Shown here in pieces: positions 13,301 through 24,855 of a DNA stretch of 64,000 nt. Each line of letters begins with the position of its first letter. The stretch's first letter is position 1. The translations under genes were made by a program, and so were the position numbers. The notes beneath the pieces were generated by a model, which did no database searches, was not told the origin of the DNA, and saw only the letters and a list, made by a program, of their open reading frames with translations. The stretch covers positions 130,772,001 to 130,836,000 of the forward strand of contig NC_060213.1 in the NCBI RefSeq assembly GCF_021130785.1, in the 5' to 3' direction. This DNA is from Homalodisca vitripennis (Eukaryota > Arthropoda > Insecta > Hemiptera > Cicadellidae).

Positions 13301-13590
13301 CAGTACCCCGAAGCAATACAGTAGCCAGGCATGCTGAAAGAGTCTAGGTCCGCTTTATTAAAAAAATGCTCAGAGATACAAAGCAAATCTGGGGAGTTAC
13401 AGATCAAGTAAAACTTCAATTTTGAGGCATTTTTGCCTTGGCACCCTGCACATTCTGATGGATACATCAGTGAACTTGTGTCATGAGTTCGGAAAGACCA
13501 ATTTGAGTTATTGAGAAAACAAATCCACTATCGGCATTGCAAATTCATTTTGTTTAGTCCGTATTTGTTTGTCGGCACTGTATCCGACAT
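10398..13590 (-). mobile_element. Degraded non-LTR retrotransposon (LINE), about 3.2 kb
   Basis: On the minus strand the order is an endonuclease-like part (LLCISEHFFNKADL near 13400; ICVYRPPN near 13140), a reverse transcriptase (GFREGLST and LFLDLTKAFDVVDH near 11620-11790; TGVPQGS near 11475-11495; FADDTSL near 11375-11395) and a C-terminal part (10524-11050). It ends with AATAAATGAAT and a (TTGA)n tail at 10398-10421. Many frameshifts and stops break the frames, so it cannot be active. The tail and motifs suggest the CR1/L2/Jockey group. It sits in a PGANT intron in the same orientation as the gene, exactly between the two copies of exon E8. Confidence 0.85.
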
Positions 13591-13623
13591 AAAGTACGGA
13601 AAAAAATTGCAGTAGTTTCATAC

Positions 13624-13743
13624 CTCTGGTTTGTACTGCCAGGAATTGAGAGGTTTGGGATCCATGGCAAGGGTACAGAATCACGTCTTGACCTGCATAG
13701 TCCAGACACGCTTCATTCCCTCGCAAATGTTAAGCATGGAGTA
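13624..13743 (-). pseudogene. Damaged duplicate of PGANT exon E8
   Basis: This copy matches E8 closely. The acceptor context CATTGTTGGCAG, the core encoding EACLDYAGQDVILYPCHGS and the donor GAG/GTATG are all kept. Relative to E8 it lacks 10 bases near its start and gains one C before the QFW codons. Read in the phase required by E7, it reaches TGA after 20 codons. It is therefore a dead exon or an unproductive (poison) exon, not a coding alternative. The duplicated block runs from about 13594 to 13815 and pairs with about 10176 to 10401, with a LINE in between. Confidence 0.8.
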
Positions 13744-14682
13744 CTGCCAACAATGGAAAAGGCTAAATTACTGAGCTGAGTGTAACAGTTAGTCCACTAA
13801 TGTCATTGGTCAAATGATTCATTTATATGTGGACAGGTGAAAGTTTATAATACTCGTAAAAGTGTCAATACACTTTGACAGGTATTGTGAAACTACTGAT
13901 TCAGATTTAAGTTAGTAAAGTATTTCATATGTTTTATATGGTTAAGGATTCATTAACACAATTCCGTTTCTTGACCTGATTATACTTAATATTTAGAAAT
14001 TTAACAGACTACAACTACATGCTCTAGAGATACAAAAGTACATACACATAGCATAAAAACATTACAACTTTAAGAAAAAAAAAAAAAAAAAAAAACATAA
14101 ATGATACAGACTAATACATCACATCATGATTCTTGTTGAAGACAAGTTACTTTTTGAGTAAGCAAAATATGACATACATCTAATAGTTATAATTTTTAAT
14201 TTATATCCAGTAGAACTGACTGGGATACAAATGAAAAACCATAAACTGGCCGACTGGCTACCAAGAGCTATAAACAGTAATGAACACTATCAGCTGTGGT
14301 GTAAGGGTGACGGAAGGTTTACAGCTGCACTCGCCAATAAAACACATCTCTAGTCCTAACATCGTAAAGGTCTCCCTTCATGCACAGTAAAAATATCCAG
14401 TTCAGAAAGACGCATCCACTTTAGTAGTTGATGGATGCCTGAAACTTTTACGATTTTGTTATCAAAGTACTTCTAAAACATTTTCTTTATCATCAGTTTG
14501 GGGTTTTTCTGATAACAGCTAGACAATTATGGTCCCTACTACCCTCTTCGCTACTCCAAATTCAAAGTACAGAAATTACAATTTCTTCAACAAAATCGTA
14601 ATCAGTTCAAAATCTTCGTTGTAACCCGAATCATAGATATCAAATTGGTTCTAGAAAAAAACAGTTTTGGATTTGGGAGGCA

Positions 14683-14898
14683 TCATGGCACCAAAAGAGC
14701 TCCTGTTTTACAGTTTTCAAAGTCTTTTTTGAAGTATGGCTTACTGGGCATTGGTATGTTTTCTGGCCCACTGGACACAGCAATCGAAGTCGTATTACTT
14801 CCTTTCAGATTTCCTACATGCCTTTTTTTACCCAGTGATATATTTAGGAAAATCACACTAATTGTACACACTAGGCTAGAATTTCTTATAGTTTCCAT
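14683..14898 (-). other. Unassigned open frame, 71 codons, inside a PGANT intron
   Basis: The frame reads protein-like towards its end (IAVSSGPENIPMPSKPYF, then KDFENCKTGALLVP). I do not recognise it, and there is no clear acceptor in front. It may be a fragment of an old pseudogene or mobile element. The surrounding 13816-14994 holds a poly-A run near 14073 and nothing else I can name. Confidence 0.2.
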
Positions 14899-14994
14899 AA
14901 ATAAATATTTAATAAATATTCAATATTTACTATTACTATATAAACATTTAATTGTAGTACTTATTGAACCAAAAATGAAAAACTTGAGAGTGTT

Positions 14995-15552
14995 CAGTAA
15001 AAGTGTTCCAATACTTTGAGATTTTGATCTACACATAAAAATTAGCAAAACAGTTCATATGAAGGTATGTCCTAAAACCTTTAGTTTTTCGTCTATCTGT
15101 CTGTCTATGTATATTATAAAAAAATTATATCTTTTGAACCAGTAAAGATAAAGTTATAAAACTTGAGAACTGTATTAAGCTTCGGTAGACCTTTTTAAAA
15201 AATACAATATTTACAAACTCCTTTTATCTGTTTTAAAATGGCAGATGTTTATCGGTTTTGAGTTATTTTGATTGAATCATTTAAACGTCTGCCATTTGGA
15301 AATGGGTACAACGATTTTGTTAACATTTTATTTTCCAAAAGGTCTACCAAAGGTTAATAAGATTCTCAATTACATAATTTTATCCTTTACTGGTTCAAAA
15401 AATATAATCTTTTTGATGATAAACACAAACGTCAGACACATACAGACAGATTGACGGAAAACTAAAGGTTTTAGGACATACCTTCATATGAACTTTTTTG
15501 CTAATTTTTATGTGTAGAACAAAATCCCCAAAGTATTGGAACACTTTTACTG
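14995..15552. mobile_element. Foldback (MITE-like) element, two arms of about 255 bases
   Basis: The left arm (from CAGTAAAAGTGTTCC at 14995) and right arm (ending GGAACACTTTTACTG at 15552) are inverted copies along nearly their whole length. Matching blocks include CATATGAAGGTATGTCC, AACTAAAGGTTTT and GGTAGACCTTTT. Only about 30 bases separate the innermost pairing blocks. The right end is followed by TACACCCTGTATAA, as at 55790. No coding capacity is seen. Confidence 0.75.
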
Positions 15553-15893
15553 TACACCCTGTATAAGAATGATAATAATGTCTACATGAAGATAACAATA
15601 ATGTTTTGATGAAGCTAACAGGTGTTTGAGATGATTTATTGCGATGCAATACACAAACAAAAATTAAAACACAAAACAGATTGAAAAGCAAAAATATCCT
15701 CCACCGTTAATGACAAGTGTTAGCTAGACAACAAAACCAGTCTTTCATTAATTGTAGATCTTGCTAGAGACCACGGTTAGACAAACACTAGATGGCTGTT
15801 AGATGGACTGGATGAGTGTTACCTACACCCAAGTAAGCGGTTACTTTGCTGAAGCGATACAGAACAGGATTCGTCCAGTTACAATCCGATTAC

Positions 15894-15998
15894 CTGGTTA
15901 CCGCCCTGTTTGTGACAAGGCCACAGCCCCACCGGTTTGTGCATGTCCTCCGGTTTACAAGCAGAGTCTATGCACTGACTAGACCAGGGGTTGCCAAT
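15894..15998 (-). CDS. PGANT alternative exon E7B: lectin alpha repeat, neutral to acidic loop
   Basis: The exon has 105 bases, 35 codons, phase 0 to 0, with a good TTTCTCAG acceptor and a GTAATC donor. It encodes IGNPWSSQCIDSACKPED, MHKPVGLWPCHK and QGGNQ. It is an intact second version of the alpha repeat. HKPVGL, PCHK and GGNQ are shared with E7A, while the loop reads SACKPED instead of SPARKSD and the net charge is near zero. CID replaces CLD and there is an extra Cys. Drosophila Pgant9 is known to make isoforms that differ in this part of the lectin domain and in substrate choice; the same use here is inference. With both exons in phase 0, double inclusion or skipping would not break the frame. 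Confidence 0.88.
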
Positions 15999-16751
15999 CT
16001 GAGAAACTCAATAGATCAGAATCTGACAACGAATTTTGTTTCAATTTTAGATCTAGGATCTCGGAGTTTACTTTCAACACCTCCTGCTCCATTCGCTGAA
16101 AACAAATAATTACACAGAATTTGTTACATTGGATTTTGGTTGATGCTTTGATCGTTTTCTGTAACAAAATTATTTTACTTCTTTTAGTAGAATAAACAAG
16201 ATTGGTACTGCTTTTAATTTAAAATAATTCAGGTACTATCCTAACTGAAAAATGTTTTACATGGAACTGAATTTATTGAAATCATAAAAACAGATTTTAT
16301 TTTGAGAACTGTCCACGGAGGAAACAATGTGCTCGTAAAACTAACAAATTACATTGCATAAACTAGATTTTAAATCTTGGTATTGTGACAAGAGGAAAAA
16401 AATATGCAGTAACATCAGTTTATTACGCAACATAAAATATTAATTATAAAATTAATTTGATGGAATTTTCTACAAATATTCCAACTTTATTACTCTTGCT
16501 CGCTTTCAATAAAGTATCCGGATTCTCGTGACCACTTCTGGTTAGCGTTGAATCCTTTTTAGGTCCTTAAATACTCAGTTTGTTCTCTAATTCAGTCCAT
16601 GAAGAAAAAATATATCATTTTACCACGTACAACCAAATGGTAAAATGATTTCTTTTCGTTGCAAACAGTTCTATAAATTAAAAGCAGTCATCTTGAGTAA
16701 CGTTCAAAATATCAACCAACTCCGAACCAATCAGTTGGTCTGGAGACAAAC

Positions 16752-16862
16752 CTGGTTGCCGCCCATCTTGTGACAAGGGTAGAGTCCAACAGGTTTGTGC
16801 AGGTCCGACTTGCGAGCTGGCGAGTCCAAACACGTCTTGCCGCCATAACCTAGGTTTCGCAC
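16752..16862 (-). CDS. PGANT alternative exon E7A: lectin alpha repeat, basic loop
   Basis: The exon has 111 bases, 37 codons, phase 0 to 0, with a GTTGTAG acceptor and a GTTTGT donor. It encodes VRNLGYGGKTCLDSPARKSD, LHKPVGLYPCHK and MGGNQ. This is the alpha repeat of the ricin-type lectin domain, with the CLD motif and the Gln of a QxW motif whose Tyr-Trp comes from E8. It holds six Lys or Arg against two Asp (about +4). The loop after CLD reads SPARKSD. It is paired with E7B about 0.75 kb further along the transcript. Confidence 0.93.
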
Positions 16863-16999
16863 CTACAACAGTCCTTCAGTTAAGTATAAATTACACTACT
16901 TGTGCTGTCGAGCACAGAGACATTGTAACTGGATTATTACAGTTGAATTACAAAATTACAGCGCAGCACTCTTTTGTATATTGGTAACAAAACAACTAT

Positions 17000-18398
17000 C
17001 AATTTCAATCTCTGTTAATCTTTTTAACAATTGTCTTCTTCAACTAATTGACTATCTAAAACTAATTTAATATTCTATATAGGTAAAAGATAACATATCG
17101 AGTGCAGATTAGTATATTACAAATCTAAAATGGCTTCAATAGTTTTACTAAAATTTTGTGAGAAAAAAATTTAAATTATTTGACTACTGGTTCTGTATAA
17201 AGAAAACCATATTTTACTTATTTTTTAATTTTAAGAATATGAATAAATTTCCCAAAAGTGCTGAAATGTGAACGCAAGCCTATCTAAGAAATTGATAAAA
17301 TGTAAAGTATAAACAAAACTTAAATTAATCCTGAAATAACAATAAACCCTTATTGGGTTTCTAGCCAAATTGAAACAATCAATACAGAATGTAAGTCACA
17401 TCTAGAACTTTCGCCAGAAGTTCAGCACAGAAGAACGGTTGTGGGATTAAATGAAGAGACGCTTAAAACTGAAATCGTCTTCCGTCGAGTAATTTTTGAC
17501 AAAGAACTAAAGAGAATCGACATTATCGAGAGGAGAGGACGCAAATGCTGCTAATGGCAGATCTAAGCGGCTTGAGACGTCGACTTTGACATCAGATCTG
17601 AGCTCAGACGTCTCAGCTGCTGTTTCTAATTATGTCAGAGATGCTTAACCAAGGCCGACCCTCTTTGTGAGAAGTGATCCGGAAACATCTACAGTGTTGT
17701 CTTTCACTTTATATACGGTAACAGAGTAGTAGACCAAACTAAGACAAATTCTATATTCAAGTTTAAATATGAAATTATATAAAATACCGCACCAATATTC
17801 TGATATAACAACAAGTATCATTAAATAGTACCAAAGCTTTAGATACAACAGTTATTGTATTTCTCCACTTCTATACAACTAGAACTAGAACATTCTAGAT
17901 CAGCATTCAGGTTGCCACAGCTTTAATGGTATTTTTATACAAAATTAAATTAAATTTTATTACAGGAAAAGTGTTTTTATACATATATTTATACCACTTT
18001 GAATCTTTTATGAAAGAAGAAAACTGTTTTTCAACCAATATATGATTTGCATGATTAAAAGTAATCTGCTAAACTTTGTAATATTCCTATTGGGTTATAA
18101 ATACAAAAAATTATGTAATGAATAACAATTTACCTGTTTTTTTGTAAATTTTCGATTTCTTTCCAAAATACAACAAATTAAAAATCTTTGGTAAAGTTAA
18201 AACTTGTTTCACAAATTTATTAATCTGCATTTCAATTTCAGTCAAAATATTAATTTTTTTTACAAATACGTATGGACAGACATTATCAAATAAACAATAT
18301 TTTTCAGTAGAGTGATCTAGACATAACATCATGTTGGAATGAATCAGTAAATTACAGTTTACAGTCACAATTGTGCTGTACAACACATCCTCACTCAC
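17000..18398. other. Intron between E6 and E7A, no recognised features
   Basis: This is AT-rich intron. A more GC-balanced block at about 17400-17640 (containing GACGTCGACTTTGACATC and GAGCTCAGACGTC) stands out and could be regulatory, but nothing identifies it. Confidence 0.5.
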
Positions 18399-18527
18399 CT
18401 CTCCGGAAGCCACAGCTTCCCCGGGGATAAACAGTTCCGGGTAAATGTTATCCAGATACCATCTGAATGACTTGCACCCCAACTTTCTTCTGAGCTCTTT
18501 TCTGGCTGACACATCTCCAAAATCACC
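18399..18527 (-). CDS. PGANT exon E6: end of catalytic domain and linker to lectin domain
   Basis: The exon has 129 bases, 43 codons, phase 0 to 0, with a TGTGTAG acceptor and a GTGAGT donor. It encodes [20 protein letters not shown], then [19 protein letters not shown], and ends ASGE. The [14 protein letters not shown] stretch is the conserved end of the catalytic domain, and the rest is the short hinge to the lectin domain. The following residue comes from E7A (VRN) or E7B (IGN), both consistent with the GE[VI]RN-type start of the lectin alpha repeat. Both alternatives are in phase 0. Confidence 0.94.
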
Positions 18528-19896
18528 CTACACACAATATATTACCATATTATAACTTTAAAAAATATATTCTCTGAGTTTTTTCGATGAAAACAATCGT
18601 TTTCATTATACAAAATAATATAAATCAATCCAGTTCTCTCGTTTTATTTTATACGTTAACATCTGATTGATAGTTTTGCGTCATTTTACATCAAACTTAC
18701 ATTGTGTCACGTTGCTGTCTGTGTATTTGTACCCTTTTACACACCATACTCATCGAAATTTATTGTCAGGCTTTGTATTCACTATCATTTACTTTTGACA
18801 ATAAAGCTTTATCTATAGTACATTAATTAGCATTTTATGTGGTAGTTTCATTGATAAAACATTAATTAAAAAACAAGTTAAAATTGTGAAGCCTGTGGAA
18901 AAGTCATACTGATCATCATTGGGCATACTGATTGGTGATTGGTTGACCTGCAACCAATCACGACACAGCTTGCTTGGTATTCAGTACCTTTGTAGGTGGA
19001 TGTGCATTATTGTTTAACAAGATTGATTGTCACAATGATGCTGAAATGTGGTGTGCAGAAGATGATATCACGACCGCCTGTGTAATTCTAAGAATTAATA
19101 ATACCTTGATGACATCTACTTGGGTACAGAGTGTCATTGGGTATTTATATACTAATATTTATTTAGATGTAGAAGGCATTTGTTTTAAATGCAGAATCTT
19201 CCTTTACTTGTTGTATGACAAAAAATAGCATTTAATTGTTTTTTATAAATGGGTTTTTTATAAATTAAATACTAGGTCCGAAAAATATGTCTACAGTCAA
19301 AAAACTGCTTGACCATGGTTAGATTAAGGGTAATTTTTTACTTAACAATGTTCTTAATATTTTATTACACATAAATGCTCTTTGCATACAATTACTGATT
19401 AGTGTAAGTTTTTAAGGTGATAAAAATGTATCCCACCTGCTAAATTGAGTGTTAGTATAAGGAGGATGGAGACTTGAAGATTATACCTATATAAAACCAA
19501 CCAATATTTTGGCACAACTTTAAAAGAGGAGGTGGCATCCCAAATTTAAAATTTTCAATAGCACGTCCCTTTGTGTCCATACATCAATGAAAACAGACAA
19601 ACAACAAGCATTCTGGTACAACCCAGATTTGTTATTTTAAATATTCATGGTATAAATTGTTGATATAATTCGAGTGAAAAATATTCATTTCTTGAACTGT
19701 AAAAATGAAAATACAGGATGAACTTCCATTTAGAATGAATAAAAATCCTATAGACATTATAATTTTTGTTTCAGATTTGTTTAATTTTAATTTTTTGAAT
19801 GTAGGATTGAGTATACAATTTAGGGTCTCTTTATAAATTGCTGTTTATTATTTCAGTATTTAAACGGTTTAAAAAATATGCGAAATTGCTTTTGTT

Positions 19897-20160
19897 CACA
19901 TTGAGCGTACGTATTTTTTGGACAATCTACTAAACAGCTGTTTGAAAACAAACCATCACTATAGATCAAGTTTACAGTGACAAAGCCTCTTGTGTTAGTC
20001 GACGTTAAAGTACACATTGAGTGTACATATTTTTGGACAATCTACTAAACAGCTGTTTGGAAAACAAACCGTCACTATAGATCAAGTTTACAGTGACAAA
20101 GCCTCTTGTGTTAGTCGACGTTAAAGTACACATTGAACGTTCAAGTCTTAGGAGTGTTAA
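19897..20160 (+). repeat. Tandem 116-bp duplication
   Basis: Units start CACATTGAGCGTAC at 19897 and CACATTGAGTGTAC at 20013, with a third partial start at 20129. The two full units are nearly identical, including ACTAAACAGCTGTTTG and TTAGTCGACGTTAAAG. This is a recent local duplication in intron sequence. Confidence 0.8.
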
Positions 20161-20888
20161 GCAGTATTATGTTAATGTTAATGCAACAAGACAAGTTCAG
20201 CCTGAGGTGCTTGCGGTTCCATTAACATTAACAGCGACTCGAGTCTAAAGTAACCAAGTTTGGCGGCAACTGTTCACTTCAAAGGTTAACTTTGCCCCCC
20301 CAGTTTGTTACTTGTGTGTCATTACGTAATATGTTTATAGATCCCTTCTCTAACAAGATTTCCTCCAGTGTTTGTGGTCTGTGTTCTCCAATTAACCTCA
20401 TACTCTACGAGTTTATGTCAGTAAAGGATGGTGATTCTTTAACATTTATTAGTTGCAACTGTTGTTTATGTTATGCATTTATAATATAAGTTTTTAAAGT
20501 CAGTAGATCTCTAGGTCAAAAGTCAATATTTAAAAAAAATGTAAAAGTCAGTACTAAAAACGTAAAATGATAAAATATAATAACTTTACGTTTTAACTTT
20601 TTTAATAACAAAAATAAAATTAAAAGCTTAAATGTTTAACTTTTAATTTACATAAAATTAAATTGGACAAATAATATAGCAAACAGATAGCAAGTTCTTG
20701 TAAACAAAATTAGATTTCATTTCCTCTATTAATTTATTTCATGAATCAAAAAAGAAGTCACCTTTTTAAAAATACTAAGTTTCCTCCAACCCTTACATTG
20801 TTAGAAAAAGAACAATTTTAAATTACTTAAAAATAAACTTAAGTCTAATTAACACTGCACAGGGTAGTATGACTATCACAGTTACATA

Positions 20889-23428
20889 CAGGGTGATTCA
20901 AAACTAAACGGCAATCTCTCGAGAGCTTATTCTATAGCTAAAAACAAGTAAAAAAGTTCATATAACCATATGCCCGGAAACGCTTCGTTAGCGAGTTACG
21001 CCTAGCGAAAGATTTCGCCCGGATTTCAGAACCCTTGGTGAAGTCAGGCCATATAAAAATGGTAAAGGTAGTTACAAAGATACAAATACGATTGTTTTTT
21101 TATGTTTTTATATCTGAAAATTTTATTAAAATTCGTCCCAGAGCTGTAAAATGCAATACTTATCAGAGATATCTTACGTAAAACACAAGAATTGGTGCAA
21201 AGAAAATAACACATTTTTGTGTTTAACGTAAGATTACTTCCATAAATGTTAAATAATGGTCATTTATTTCTTAAACAGATTTGTAGAACATTTAATTCTG
21301 AAAAGATTCATGTGAATTACTTAGGAAAAAATTAATAATAGGTATTGAAATTTAGCTTTATTTAAAAATAAAACAGACGCACAAAAATGCATATTCTTAT
21401 CTGCATAAAATATTAACTAATGTTTTAGGTTGTGAGTAACAAACAGCTGATCATTTATTCAACAATTTTTATCGTCATATTTTCTTTGCAAAGGTTTGGC
21501 AATATCAGCTGATCAAGTTCATGAAGTAATATTTGAATAACCTTTTATGGAGGTTTTTGTATTGTGGCGTGTGAAGATTGTATTTTGTGAGATCCTGTGA
21601 TTATTTGGAAATATTTTATACAAGTGTATAAAATATTTTATTAAATATTTATTTTTAAAATATTTTATTAAATATTTTTATAAAAGTGTATGTAATTATC
21701 TTAGTAAATAATGGCAGATAATGTAAATGGTATGTATTCGTTTGAGGAGTATACGGACATGATACTGATTTACGGCAAAAGTTAACAAGAATGGTTTAGC
21801 TGCAGTTCAGGAATATCGTGATACTTTTCCACATCGAAGAACACCTGATCGCAAAACATTTGAAGCTGTGGAGGGACGACTTAGAGAAACTGGTAGCTTT
21901 AAACCGAAGCGAATAGATACTGGACGTCAACGTAGCGCAAGGAACTATAATAATAAACAAGCAATAATAAATGCTGTAGAATTATCACCAACCACAAGCA
22001 CCAGACGATTATCACGTCAGTTAAATATTTGCCAGTCAAGCGTATGGCGGACACTTCATGAAGCACAGTTGTACCCATTCCATATAACAGACTTATTACC
22101 GCAAGATCTTAAATAAACGGAAGATGTTCTGCCGCTGGTTAAGAAGAAGTTGTTTACGACATCAGTATTTTCTTCGGCGTATTCTCGTTACTGATGAATC
22201 CTGTTTTACTAGAAATGGAATTGTAAATTTTTCGTAATACCCCATACTTGGGCGTACGACAACCCACATGAAACTGCGACGAGGCATTTTCAACATACAT
22301 TTTCAGTCAATGTATGGCTTGGTGTTCTGGGTGATAATTTGATTGGTCCATTTTTCCTCCCTAATCGACTTAATGGAGTAGCGTACTTAAATTTTTTAAG
22401 AACAAACCTGCCTACCCTCTTGGAAGATATTCCTGTTCAAAACAGAATAAATGCATGGTTTATGCACGACGGAGCACCTCCACATTTTTCTAATGATGTG
22501 AAAAACTATTTAAATGATACATACGGTAGACAATGGATTGGTCGAAATGGACCAGTAAAATGGCCACCACGTTCTCCTGACCTCACGCCAGCAGACTTTT
22601 TCTTATGGGGTTGGATGAAGTCAATTGTTTATTTCAAAAACGGATTAACACCATAGAGGAGTTACGTAATCGCATTACAGAGGCGGCAGAAACTATCAAG
22701 AATGCTCCAAACGTTATGAAACGCGCTAGAAAAGAGTGGATTCGTCGTGCGAAAACGTGCATTGCTAACAACGGAGGACACTTTGAGCAACTATTATAGG
22801 TGATTATTACAGTTTTATAAAGGTAAATACATTTTATGTTAATGTTCAGTCTAGAATAAATGATCAGCTGTTACTCACAACCTAAACATTAGTTAATATT
22901 TTTATGCAGATAAGAATATGCATTTTTTGTGCGTCTGTTTTATTTTTAAATAAAGCTAAATTTCAATACCTATTATTAATTTTTTTCCTAAGTAATTCAC
23001 ATGAATCTTTTCAGAATTAAATGTTCTACAAATCTGTTTAAGAAAAAAATGACCTTTATTTAACATTTATGGAAGTAATCTTACGTTAAACACAAAAATG
23101 TGTTTATTTCTTTGCACCAATTCTTGTGTTTTTACGTAAGATATTTCTGAAAGTATTGCATTTACAGCTCTGGGGACGAATTTTAATAAATTTGTCAGAT
23201 ATAAAAACTTAAAAAAACAATCGTATTTGTATCTTTGTAACTACCTTTACCATTTTATATACGGCCTGACTTCACCAAGGGTTCTGAAATCCGGGCGAAA
23301 TCTTTCGCTAGGCGTAACTCGCTAACGAAGCGTTTCCGGGCATATGGTTTATATGAACTTTTTTTACTTGTTTTTTTAGCTATAGAATAAGCTCCCGAGA
23401 GATTGCCGTTTAGTTTTGAATCACCCTG
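20889..23428 (+). mobile_element. Tc1/mariner-superfamily element with about 570-bp terminal inverted repeats
   Basis: The element starts CAGGGTGATTCAAAAC, ends with the complement, and is flanked by TA on both sides (20887-20888 and 23429-23430), the mariner target duplication. The inverted arms are unusually long, 20889-21460 and 22854-23428, and still match closely. Between them lies a broken transposase. It occupies the E5-E6 intron of the PGANT gene in the opposite orientation, ending 67 bases from the E5 donor. Confidence 0.85.
21711..22799 (+). pseudogene. Broken mariner-type transposase
   Basis: From ATG at 21711 the frame reads MYSFEEYTDMILIYGK, then a one-base insertion causes a stop; the next frame continues NGLAAVQEYRDTFPHRR and EGRLRETGSFKP, a helix-turn-helix region of the DUF4817 kind. 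Further frameshifts follow near 22100-22240 and 22650. Catalytic landmarks are still visible in different frames: TDES near 22190, MHDGAPPHFS near 22460 and SPDLTPADFFLWG near 22575-22610. The frame ends at 22799. It is not functional as it stands. Confidence 0.8.
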
Positions 23429-23496
23429 TATATTGGTAGAAAAAAACATAAAAAAGAATGAATTCAGGATTGATCCTTGTGAAACTCCATACTCAC

Positions 23497-23682
23497 CAGG
23501 TCATTGCCAACACGTTGATAGTAATACTTGGCATACTCGTCCATCCACACTTCGGCAAGACGGATAGAGTTGCGTTTGAGCACGTTCACACCAGTACGCC
23601 ACTTGTACGGTGAGCGCTTGCGGAATATGTGACCAACATGCGAGCATGGGACGATTTCCAGGGTTCCTCCGCACATCCATGT
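23497..23682 (-). CDS. PGANT exon E5: end of catalytic core with metal-binding His
   Basis: The exon has 186 bases, 62 codons, phase 0 to 0, with a TTGCAG acceptor and a GTGAGT donor. It encodes TWMCGGTLEIVPCSHVGHIF, then RLAEVWMDEYAKYYY, and ends QRVGNDL. The second His of SHVGH is the family's third metal ligand, alongside the Asp and His of the DxH motif in E2. CGG and PCSHVGH are intact. The donor is only 67 bases from the end of a mariner-type element with long inverted arms (20889-23428), so the transposon occupies the very start of the following intron. Confidence 0.95.
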
Positions 23683-24422
23683 CTGCAAAGTCACCATTTT
23701 ACTTACAATAAAAAAATGCAAGGTTGACATCGCTTAGAGCTGGTATTCTGCATATCTTGTAGAGTTCTATAAGTGATTCTGAGAGGGAGCCAATTTGTCA
23801 TTTTATTCATTTTCTGATGGCTAAGTATGACACAAATTATGATAATATACAGTATAAACGATGAATAAATAATATAAAATCACTATAGAATCTATGTTGA
23901 TGAGGGATATTATTCAAACAATTAAATTCACTGAGATCTCTCTGCTTTCTTTTAGCATAAAACCTCACAAATATAAGTAAAATATATGAAAATCTAAATT
24001 ATCCTAATTTATACAAGGATTTCAACATTGTCCAAATCAGCAGATACTCTTTGCAGAAATATAAATCTATCCAAGCTGTCTATTAAATACAATTATATGT
24101 ATTTATTACTTTAAGATGTCAGAGTGAAGAAGTCATGGACAAATTTGAGGTGAATTATGTATAGAATGAGTGAAGTTCCCTCGTATATGTACTATCATAT
24201 TGTGATACTATAGGTTGATGATCTTTTGAAAGAGTCATTAATTAACTGTTAGATTAAGAAAGGCTTAAAAATTTACATGTTTACTTTGGCTCTGAGCAAC
24301 TTAGTTAGTAGTCTGATCTAGTTGACTAATTAACTAATAAATAAGTTTAATTAGACTGTTTTTAAATAGTTTTAGAATAATTATTTAATATAATATAAAG
24401 CAATAAAACCCTACAAATACCG

Positions 24423-24855
24423 TTGACGCCTGAAGCGTTAGTCGATTTCTGGTTACCAATACCGTTGACGCCTGAAGCGTTAGTTGGTTTCTGGTTACCA
24501 ATACCGTTGACGCCTGAAGCGTTAGTTGGTTTCTGGTTACCAATACCGTTGACGCCTGAAGCGTTAGTTGGTTTCTGGTTACCAATACCGTTGACGCCTG
24601 AAGCATTAGTCGGTTTCTGGTTACCAATACCATTGACGCCTGAAGCGTTAGTTGGTTTCTGGTTACCAATACCGTTGACACCTGAAGCGTTAGTTGGTTT
24701 CTGGTTACCAATACCGTTGACGCCTGAAGCGTTAGTTGGTTTCTGGTTACCAATACCGTTGACGCCTGAAGCGTTAGTTGGTTTCTGGTTACCAATACCG
24801 TTGACGCCTGAAGCATTAGTCGGTTTCTGGTTACCAATACCATTGACGCCTTACG
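24423..24855 (+). repeat. 42-bp minisatellite, about ten units
   Basis: The unit begins TTGACGCCTGAAGCGTTAGT and ends GGTTACCAATACCG, and repeats about ten times with few changes. Because 42 is divisible by three and the unit lacks stops on either strand in one frame, it creates open frames of about 150 codons on both strands. These have no other support. Confidence 0.9.

Noticed and set aside
13624..13743. A third coding alternative lectin exon
   Set aside because: The copy keeps splice sites but meets a stop after 20 codons in the required phase, so it is listed as a damaged exon.
23255..23449. Minus-strand 64-codon frame ending near exon E5
   Set aside because: It lies in the right inverted arm of the mariner-type element and its twin lies in the left arm. 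It is terminal repeat sequence, not a gene.
24423..24855. CRISPR-like array
   Set aside because: Units are head-to-tail without unique spacers, and the genome is eukaryotic.
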